This document shows, piece by piece, positions 36,309 to 64,000 of a DNA stretch of 64,000 nucleotides (the first letter of the stretch is position 1; every line of letters starts with the position of its first letter). This DNA is from Piscicola geometra. Its lineage: Eukaryota; Annelida; Clitellata; Hirudinida; Piscicolidae. Made by a program: the position numbers and the translations under genes. The stretch lies in assembly GCA_943735955.1 (NCBI GenBank), contig OX030966.1:1132518-1196517 (forward strand), read 5' to 3'. The notes beneath the pieces are model-generated. The model was not told the DNA's origin, did no database searches, and saw only the letters and a list, made by a program, of their open reading frames with translations.

Positions 36309-39062
36309 ATGCTGGGTCAAAATGCTCTGAAATCGCTAAGACTATTTGAACTTTCAAGTAAGTTTTTTATTTTAAGTAATCTTATTTTTTTCAAAGTATA
36401 TTTTTAAAGAAAACTAAAAAATAAGCTTATAGCTCAGAAATAGAATGCAGTGCACAAAAACTTTATCCAACACTTTATCATTTTAATCATTACAGTTTAA
36501 TGATACAATTATTTTTCCCAAAAAATTCAAACCAGTCTCACCGCTGAGCAGGCGAGGTGTGTATCAAAAGCCTTCAATAATTCTCCACAAGGACGTTGTG
36601 GATGCTTACAAAAAGATAAAAATGGAGGATGAGATGGAAAAAGAGCAGGCGACCCTGAAGAGCAGGCCTGACCCTGACTTTGTAGGTGCAGGCTCTCAGA
36701 GCTATGTTCGTTGTCATGCAATTCAAACTTCCTTCGACTTTGTATTATTTGACAATGCCATTATTCATTTTTTTAAGCTACCCATAATATAAGTTGAGAT
36801 CTCTTTTGATATCTTGAGAGTGTTGCTGATGACCATGTTCTTCCTGGTGTCTTTTGTTGTCCCATCAATTGAGTGTCCTCACTCGGATGTGTCTTATGCA
36901 TCGTCTCATTCACTTTGTCCCATTCACGCCATGGCATTGAGATGTCTCCAAACTGCTCTGCAGCCGGTGCAGGGCATGCAGAGTCCCTTCCTCAAGCCTC
37001 CTGCGCGCTGCATCCTTTGTGAACACAACATTCACCTCGACTACAAAGTTACTATTTCTACATTATTTCATTACACATTCATGTATATAAATATTAAAAG
37101 AGTAAGACGGGCAGGAGTAAGACGTCGTCAGTCTCAGGCATCAGTGCCGATGACTATCACGCACACCTCACAGAGAAAGTTGCGTCGGCGAGAAGGTCAA
37201 TCAATGCCCAAGATGACCCAACATTTTCATTCTGCGAGCACTGGCTCAGTTTGAATGGGTTCAGCATAGTCGACGAAGAAGTAGTTAGGGCTATTCAAGG
37301 GCTTCCGAATAAGCAGTGCTCGAATGACCCGGTTCCTACATGGCTGTTGAAGGAGATATCTGGAATAATTGCTCCTTTTTTAGTGAGCTTATTCAACAGG
37401 TCTTTTTCGGCAGGCAGGGTTCCGAAGTCTTTCAAGTCGGCCTACATCACGCCACTGCTCAAGAAGCCAAGTCTTAAACTCACTGAAACTTCGTCGTACA
37501 GGCCTATTTCAAACTTGAGGGTGTTGTCCAAACTCATGGAAAAATTAGTTCTCACCAGAGTAGTCACTTACCTCGCAGAATTTCATCTTTTCCCTCCCTT
37601 GCAGTCAGCCTACCGTCGTCATCATTCGACAGAAACTGCCATAACCAAAGTCTTTTCAGACATCGTTAGGGCAGCAGATGACGGTAAGCTTACATTGTTA
37701 GTTTTGCTTGATCTATCGGCAGCTTTCGATCTGGTAGATCACGCAACACTGCTCCGAAGACTGCACGTCTCCTATGGTTTCTCTGACTCTGCGTTAGAAT
37801 GGTTTAGGGACTACTTAAATGACAGATGTTTTGACATCCACTGTAGTGGGACAAAATCGACAATGTCGGTTTCCGCTGTAGGAGTCCCCCAAGGTTCAGT
37901 CCTTGGTCCTTTACTGTTCTCTTTGTACACTGGAGATTTGGAAAGAATAGCAGCTAGACATGACCTCGCTTTTCATCAGTACGCTGATGACACCCAGATT
38001 TACGGTCACTGCATTAAAGGTCATCAGGCTGACCTGCAAGAAAGGGTGTCATCATGCATTGATGAAATTGCTGCTTGGATGGGTGCCAATCAACTGAAAC
38101 TTAACTCCAGCAAAACTGAAGTTATCTGCCTCTCATCCCGTCGAAACTCTACTCACACTCCCAAAGATCCAGTTCGCATTTGTCAGAACGAGATAATTCC
38201 TTCCGATAGTGTCAGAAACCTAGGAGTTTATCTCGACAAAGACCTCACCTTGACGACACACATCAACAAGATGACTCAAACCTGCTTTGCTTCTTTACGC
38301 CAAATACGATCCATAAGATGGTTATTGACCAAGGACTCACTGAGAACATTGGCTTCTGCTTTGGTTTTCAGTCGAATTGACTATGGCAATATCATTCTTA
38401 CTGGGTCGCCAATGACGCAGCTGCAGAAAATTCAGTCTATAATCAACACCACAGCTAGGCTCATAACAGGTGCTAGAAAGTATGATCACATCAGCCCTGT
38501 TCTCAAGGAGCTTCACTGGCTTCGTGTTGAAAATAGAATTGAATACAAAAACATCTTGTTAATGCACAAGTGTCTGTCTAATGAGTGCCCAGATTATTTG
38601 TCGAGTAGCATTGTCATGAGAGCAAGTCTTCCCCAGAGGGAAAGACTCAGGTCTGCTAGGTCAAGAGATGTAGTTCCACAGAGCTACAAACTCAAGTATG
38701 CAGGTGCAAGAAGCTTTTTTGTTGCAGCGCCGACTCTTTGGAATAGTCTTCCCAATAGACTCAAATCCCCGAGCTCGACCGCGACATTCAGCTGTTCCCT
38801 GAAAACGTACTTGTTCGACCGATAACAATAACTTACAAATTTACTGCTCATTTTTCATTAATCAATTTCTTGCTTCGCAATTTCATTCTTTTTTATATTT
38901 ATACTAATGGTCAATAATAAGTGTAAAATAAAGAATAATAATTAATAAAAAATAATCATAATAATATAATATAGATATTTACTTTTTTTTCCTTAAATTT
39001 ATTGTTATTATCATTTCAGTTTCAATCTTTAAAAAAAAAAATAATAAAAATATTTTGTCTAT

Positions 39063-39134
<72 letters not shown>

Positions 39135-41117
39135 TGTCTCCATAGGTATAATTAGGTTGTATTTGTATATTCTCTGATCGACCACCTTTCCGAAGCCCCC
39201 ACCTCCAAGAACACCAAACTCGGCACAGAACACGCGTCTGCTCAGTCAGTTCACTTCGTCGTTCACCGGCAGGATCTACGACAGGGGCGTCACAGGCCTG
39301 TGTCTCTTCATGCAGAAGAGGGTCGCCAGGCTCATCAAGAGGGCACGCATGTTTGGTGGGTGGGTAGGTGGGTGGGTGGGTGGGTGGGTAGGTAGTAGAG
39401 GTCGGACATGGACGATTTTTCATTCCCGGTCCCGTCCCGTTCCGTTCCCAATGGGACATCAGAATTTTGATTCCCGTCCCGTTCCGTTCCCGAAACTTTT
39501 TTGTTTTTTCACTCATTTTCGCTGCCGATTTCACTGGTCCCAAACTTGCTAGTTCTAACATTTCTTAAAATTAATTATTTGAAACTCAGAGAATATTTCT
39601 TTTAATAAATTTTTTTTAAACGATTTAAATTTAAAGTATTTATTAAAATGAAAGTATTGAAGTAAGTCTTTGTTTTTGAGTAATTCAATCAAGTCTTTAT
39701 TGCTCTTCGCACGGGTTAAACCGTTAAGAGTTTCAGCTTTCAAATTAGATGAGTTTGGGTCAGAAGTTAAACGACTACATATTGAAAAATTCCGTTCACA
39801 GGGAATATAACTTGCACGTATACTAAACAACATTTTGGTTACTTCTTGTAGAATTGGAAAAATTTTCATTTTATTCCAATAAAATAAAATCTTTATAATC
39901 TTCCATTTTGATCAGACGTAATTGGGAATATTTGTACAATTCATCCTCTTCTGAATTTTTTTCTTCGTTCATTATTATAAATTCTTCAATAATGTTAGAA
40001 ATATGTTTTTTGACAACATTCTTATTCTCCACAACTGCAAATATAAAATCATTCGTATAATATGATAATATTATAATTTTATTATAATTTTTACGTTATA
40101 AAAACAAACATAATAGGTCTAAATAACCATCATTTGTTTTTTTTCTCAACGGCACTGCAGCTTGGTCTGGCTGTACTAAATAGAATTAAATTTTCTCTAA
40201 TGAAAGTCTTGGTATTTATTTCTTTTCTATCCCAAACTTTTTTCCTATTATTCTTTCATACTGGGGATGCAACAGACATGCTGTCATATGAATAAGATCA
40301 ATGGGCATCTTTTCTTTTGTCGAAATAATCAACTGAGCAATCATTTGGAAATGAATAATTCAAATTCAAAGTATTAATTTATAAAATAAAAATAATAAAA
40401 CTGACCATTTTGATTTCATCTGACAAGTTTTCATCATCACCCATTTGTTCTAATCTCCCTAATATTTGGACTCACCATAACAACTTCAAATGTAGTGTTG
40501 GAGATTTTGACATTGACAATGCAATGGTAGCTTTGTTATACATTCCTATTGCATTTAATACTTATTTTAAGTACGGAGTATCGATGAAATATAGATTTCT
40601 ATACTTAGAAGTTTGCTGAAAAATCATTGTGAAAGAATCCAATCCCAATAACTGTTATTCCCGTTTTTCCCGTTCCCGATTTAAAAGTTGATTCCCGTTT
40701 CCGTTTTTTCCCGTTCCCGATTTGAATGTTGATTCCCGTTCCCGTCCCGAAAACCTATACCCGGTTCCTGACTTTTTCCGTTCCCAAATAAATTTTCATT
40801 CCCGTTCCCGCGGGAGTCCCGTAGGTACCCGGTCCGACTTCTAGTAGGTAGGTGGGTGTGTGGGTAGGTAGGTGAGTTGGTGATTGGGTTGATGGGTGGA
40901 TGAAAGTTTCGTAGATGGGTAATCTTTATCCTATAGGGGATGTTGGGTGAGTGGTGGGGGAGAAGAGGAGGAGAAAGGGTGGGTGATGGGGATCTAGTTG
41001 AAACTGGCTTGCTGACTGAACGACTCGAAACACTCAGGCTACATGCCGTACGAGATGAAGGAAGCGAGGTACGTGCAGGACCCCAAGCTCTTTGACCCCT
41101 TCAAGCGCACACAGTGA
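36309..41117 (+). CDS. MRPS18C: Mitochondrial small ribosomal subunit protein bS18m (MRPS18C-like), 5 exons
   Basis: Exons: 36309-36357, 36536-36681, 36964-37047, 39229-39355, 41038-41117; all joins are in phase with GT/AG, giving 161 residues (human MRPS18C 142). The first 30 or so residues are basic and lack acidic residues apart from one Glu, fitting a mitochondrial targeting peptide. Exon 3 has KPPARCILCEHN then LDYK, the bS18 N-terminal block with its CxxC pair. Exon 4 continues NTRLLSQFTSSFTGRIYDRG and VTGLC, and then KRVARLIKRARMFG. Exon 5 ends with GYMPYEMKEARYV and DPKLFDPF. bS18m binds rRNA in the small mitoribosomal subunit. The assignment to paralogue C rather than A or B rests on length and the central block. 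Exon 3's 5' edge could be 9 nt further in. Introns 3 and 4 hold a CR1-like LINE and a hAT element. Confidence 0.9.
37085..38975 (+). mobile_element. CR1-like LINE, copy B (best preserved, 5'-truncated)
   Basis: An uninterrupted reading frame runs from about 37095 to the stop at 38825, about 575 codons, with no ATG in its first 50 codons. It holds a complete reverse transcriptase: SYRPISNLRVLSKLMEKLV, QSAYRRHHSTETAI, LLDLSAAFDLVDH, GVPQGSVLGPLLFSLY, the catalytic FHQYADDTQIYG and a full C-terminal region ending FSCSLKTYLFDR. The endonuclease half is absent. The 3' untranslated region (AATAA-rich) leads to a TA microsatellite at 39068. Copies A (13378) and C (57060) are more damaged. It sits in the same direction as the gene in bS18m intron 3. 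Confidence 0.92.
39068..39132. repeat. TA microsatellite
   Basis: About 32 TA units after the 3' end of CR1-like copy B. Confidence 0.97.
39396..40843 (-). mobile_element. hAT element family 1, complete ends with 8-bp target duplication
   Basis: 1448-bp element with terminal inverted repeats TAGAGGTCGGAC and TAGAAGTCGGAC (11 of 12 match). It is flanked by GTAGGTAG at 39388-39395 and 40844-40851. On the - strand 39555-39869 encodes the hAT dimerisation region (CERNFSICSRLTSDPNSSNL). The rest of a transposase is missing, so it is non-autonomous or internally deleted. Subterminal sequence is full of GGGACGGG/CCCGTTCCCG words. The flanks are GGTAGGTG simple repeats, which slightly weakens the duplication evidence. 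Confidence 0.87.
40852..41037. other. Remainder of bS18m intron 4
   Basis: GGTAGGTGGGTG simple repeats and unassigned sequence up to the exon 5 acceptor. Confidence 0.5.
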
Positions 41118-41205
41118 TGCCAAGATCGTTTTCATGTTTACAAATATTTTGAAAGGCCACTTCTCGAACATAGTGTGATTTCTTAATGTTATGCGTACTA
41201 TTCGA

Positions 41206-41216
41206 ATTAAATTAAA
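41206..41216 (+). terminator. Possible polyadenylation signals of bS18m
   Basis: Two overlapping ATTAAA words about 90 nt after the bS18m stop. An AATAAA occurs farther on at 41536-41541. Confidence 0.35.
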
Positions 41217-41319
41217 AGTTTGTTAAAAAGGCCAAACGAGGTCTATGATGTAACATTTTGACGTAAATAGTCCAATATGTTCCCTGCATTATTTCTGAAC
41301 TAGAACACAACGTCAATTA

Positions 41320-41777
41320 GCCGTTACGAAACTGCACCAGGCATGCAAAGAAGGCAAGAGCGGTTAGCGAGGTGTTGTGCGTGAGCAATTAGACGCCACA
41401 AGAAATTCCCCTTGCAAACTCCCGCGTCTGCTGCAGCGATCGGGTCAGTGGCATGGCAGAGCAGACGGCAAGCAGTGAGGCTTCCATCTGACGCCATTTG
41501 CAAGTCCATCCACTCAGGTACTCCACAAGCCTGCCCAATAAATGGCCACAAAGGGAGAAGCGTAGATTAGTTCATTCGATGGATCATGCCCTCTCTTCCC
41601 ATCTTTCCTTCTCATCCCTCCATCAGCACCCACCCGTCCACAACCCTACCATACTTCATCTTCTCCATTACCTCCCCTTCTCCTCATCTCACCTTCCGTT
41701 CCCACCAATTCCAACCTCCATTCTTTTTCAAAAGTTCGTCTTCCACCCTTCTTCCCCTCCCTCCCTCCCTCCCTCCC
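41320..41777. other. Interval between bS18m and EPS8 3' ends
   Basis: Contains CTCCCT and TCTTCC-rich stretches and no recognised coding block. I looked here for the missing C-terminal EPS8 exons on the - strand and found none. Confidence 0.5.
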
Positions 41778-60819
<19,042 letters not shown>

Positions 60820-61104
60820 TTGCCGGAAGGATGCTGAAGAGGGAGGAGGAACAAAATAATCAACTTTTTCCGAAGAAAAAAAGGGTAAAAAAATGAGTTC
60901 AGCAATCTCGCGAATTTTGAGCCGAAATAAACTCTTGCCTTGATGTTTCGAATGGAGTTAAGCGAAGCTTCTATAGTGTAAAGAGACAGGCAAGGGCTCT
61001 ATAGTGATAAAAGGCAGGCAAGGGCTCTATAGTGAGAAGAGACAGGCAAAGCTTTGAATCGATTCTTTTATCATTGCGTCAAGGAATTCTTTATTCATGT
61101 CTTT
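60820..61104. other. EPS8 upstream region
   Basis: Presumed 5' untranslated region and promoter of EPS8; two to three copies of AGGCAAGGGCTCTATAGTGA at 60980-61040. No core promoter motif assigned. Confidence 0.4.
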
Positions 61105-61292
61105 GTACAGAGCACTCACATGTACACTCATAGCCAAATACAGACACACAGACATGCCCACTCATAGCCAAATACAGATACACTGACATGCACACTCATA
61201 GCCAAATACAGACACACAGACATGCACACTCATAGCCAAATACAGACACACAGACATGCACACTCATAGCCAAATACAGACACACACAACTT
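61105..61292. repeat. 34-bp tandem array, about 5 units
   Basis: Unit CACTCATAGCCAAATACAGA + CACACAGACATGCA with few variants. Confidence 0.94.
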
Positions 61293-62160
61293 CTCAAATG
61301 CTTCTCTTAATGACGCACAAGCATTCACAGCTCATGACGCCTTCTTAATTTTTGTGGCAATTTGTGAAAAGTTTAAACGGAAGAGGGAAGACTCAGTGAC
61401 GCGTGCTTCACAGCTCTAAGCTGCATGCCGCTCCACACTCCTCCCCCTTGGAACACCTCTTGCAGACATTATTGCATTCACCTGCATTGACTCCTTCTCA
61501 TTCACTGTGCAGTGACTTTCCAGCGAAGACTTGTGCTGGTCTGCAGGGCTTCGCAGGGCTTCGACTTGACGGCAGCACGCCTCTCTCGTTGCAGCCAGCC
61601 TGACTGAGGCATTGAGACGTGCACTCTGAGGAGAGAACAATGTCGGCACATGAATGCGCCTGGCGAGTGAATGAAAGGAGCGCAGAAGTGAATAGAAGCT
61701 CGGAGGAAATATCCTGGTGCTCATTCGAGCGTGAATTCTTCATTCATTCTTCTCTCGTTATTCCACCCTTTAGGCATTTGTTCATTTTCAGACTTTTGCG
61801 TCCAACGATCGTTTTCTTTAGAATAGTTTTTGTCACTCATCTTTTTTGAGTTAGGAGGAGAGGATGGAGGCAGACTGCAGCCATTCCGCATGATGATGGT
61901 GCTGATGATGATCAGTTTGGGGCACCAGGCTCAAGAAGGAGGCAAATAGGTGCCTTCTCTTGCAGACTCCTCCTCCACTATTCTCATTTTCTCCTCACAA
62001 CTACTTTCGTATATTCAGTTAACTTATTTTACGGTTTATTCTAGTTATTTGTGTATCTATACAATCCATTTATTCATCTTCCATTCATCATTCTACCAAC
62101 CTATTCATTCATCTTCCATTCATCATTCTACCAACTTATTCATTCATCCATTTCTTCATC
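61293..62160. other. Unassigned sequence upstream of EPS8
   Basis: Overlapping short frames exist on both strands at 61400-61850 but none resembles a known protein. A short direct repeat (TTCATTCATCTTCCATTCAT) occurs at 62070-62130. Confidence 0.45.
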
Positions 62161-62164
62161 CACC

Positions 62165-64000
62165 AGCATCACACTAAACCACACAACTACTTACACACAC
62201 TAAACCACACAACTACTTACACACACTAAATCACACAACTACTTACACACACTAAACCACACAACTACTTACACACACTAAATCACACAACTACTTACAC
62301 ACACACTAAACCACAGAACTACTTAAACACACACTAAACCACACAAATACTTACACACACTAAACCACACGACTACTTACACACACACTAAACCACACAA
62401 CTACTTACACACACACTAAACCACACAACTACTTACACACACTAAACCACACAACTACTTACACACACACTAAACCACACAACTACTTACACACACTAAA
62501 CCACACAACTACTTACACACACTAAACCACACAACTACTTACACACACTAAACCACACAACTACTTACACACACACTAAACTACACAACTACTTACACAC
62601 ACTAAACCACACAACTACTTACACACACTAAACCACACAACTACTTACACACACTAAATCACACAACTACTTACACACACACTAAACCACAGAACTACTT
62701 AAACACACACTAAACCACACAACTACTTACACACACTAAACCACACAACTACTTACACACACACTAAACCACACAACTACTTACACACACTAAACCACAC
62801 AACTACTTACACACACTAAACCACACAACTACTTACACAAACTAAATCACACAACTACTTACACACACACTAAACCACAGAACTACTTAAACACACACTA
62901 AACCACACAACTACTTACACACACTAAACCACACAACTTCTTACACACACACTAAACCACATAACTACTTACACAAACTAAACCACACAACTACTTACAC
63001 ACACACTAAACCACACAACTACTTAAACACACTATACCACACAACTACGTACACACACTAAACCACACAACTACTTACACACACACTAAACCACACAACT
63101 ACTTACACACACTAAACCACACAACTACTTACACACACTAAACCACACGACTACTTACACACACACTAAACCACACAACTACTTACACACACACTAAACC
63201 ACACAACTACTTACACACACACTAAACCACACAACTACTTACACACACTAAACCACAGAACTACTAACACACACTAAACCACACAACTACTTACACACAC
63301 ACTAAACCACACAACTACTTACACACACTAAACCACACAACTACTTACACACACACTAAACCACATAACTACTTACACAAACTAAACCACACAACTACTT
63401 AAACACACTATACCACACAACTCTTTACACACACTAAACCAAACAACTACTTACACCCACACTGAACCACACAACTACTTACACACACACTAAACCACAC
63501 AACTACTTACACACACTAAATCACACAACTACTTACACTCACTAAACCACACAACTACTTACACACACACTAAACCACACAACTACTTACACACACTAAA
63601 TCACACAACTACTTACACACACTAAATCACACAACTACTTACACACACTAAACCACACAACTACTTACACACACTAAACCACACAACTACTTACACACAC
63701 TAAATCACACAACTACTTACACACACTAAATCACACAACTACTTACACACACTAAATCACACAACTACTTACACACACTAAACCGCACAACTACTTACAC
63801 ACACTAAACCACACAACTACTTAAACACACTAAACCACACAACTACTTACACACACTAAACCAAACAACTACTTACACACACACTAAACCACATAACTAC
63901 TTACACACACTAAACCACACAACTACTTACACACACACGAAACCACACAACTACTTACACACACTAAATCACACAACTACTTACACACACACTAAACCAC
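62165..64000. repeat. 26/28-bp satellite, open at the window edge
   Basis: About 70 units of ACTAAACCACACAACTACTT + ACACAC or ACACACAC with sporadic variants (AAATCAC, CAGAAC, TTAAACAC). It continues to the last base, so total size is unknown. Confidence 0.97.

Noticed and set aside
61416..61743. 81-102-residue overlapping open frames upstream of EPS8
   Set aside because: Ser/Arg-rich, no recognised domain, overlapping frames on both strands; nothing supports coding.
62165..64000. CRISPR-like array at the right end
   Set aside because: Units of 26-28 bp are directly adjacent with no unique spacers, and the genome is animal; it is an ordinary satellite.

Overview
This window is nuclear DNA from an intron-rich animal. 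It is AT-leaning and very repeat-dense, with no prokaryotic features. Five multi-exon genes can be rebuilt exon by exon from conserved protein blocks joined at phase-compatible GT/AG boundaries. EPS8 points to a metazoan and LRRC23 to an organism with motile cilia. The transposon mix (CR1-like and RTE-like LINEs, hAT elements, a tRNA-type SINE, an integrase-type DNA transposon) suits an invertebrate such as a lophotrochozoan, but I cannot name the species.

Layout: LRRC23 (radial-spoke leucine-rich repeat protein, + strand, 2580-7520) converges on THTPA (thiamine triphosphatase, - strand, 7720-12442). A transposon-rich gap follows (12443-17289). BRF1 (RNA polymerase III initiation factor subunit, - strand, 17383-36051, 18 exons) is head-to-head with a mitochondrial ribosomal protein bS18m gene (+ strand, 36309-41117), with only 257 bp between start codons. 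That gene converges on EPS8 (actin and signalling adaptor, - strand, about 41778-60819, 12 exons). The rest, to the right edge, is EPS8 upstream sequence and an open-ended 26-bp satellite. The genes do not form a pathway; they are ordinary neighbours.

Almost everything between exons is repetitive. Long tandem arrays (units 2 to 40 bp) fill many introns, the largest being about 4.0 kb of a 21-bp unit in the single THTPA intron, and several run right up to splice sites. Mobile elements also sit in introns: a MITE with an 8-bp duplication that makes up most of LRRC23 intron 2, a CR1-like LINE in bS18m intron 3, a complete short hAT element with 8-bp duplication in bS18m intron 4, an RTE-like fragment nested in a hAT copy in BRF1, and an integrase-type transposon with long terminal inverted repeats. 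All transposon coding sequence seen is truncated or broken; the CR1-like copy at 37085-38975 is the best preserved.

Most predicted open frames in the arrays are artefacts of unit lengths divisible by three or of stop-free repeats, and are not annotated as genes.
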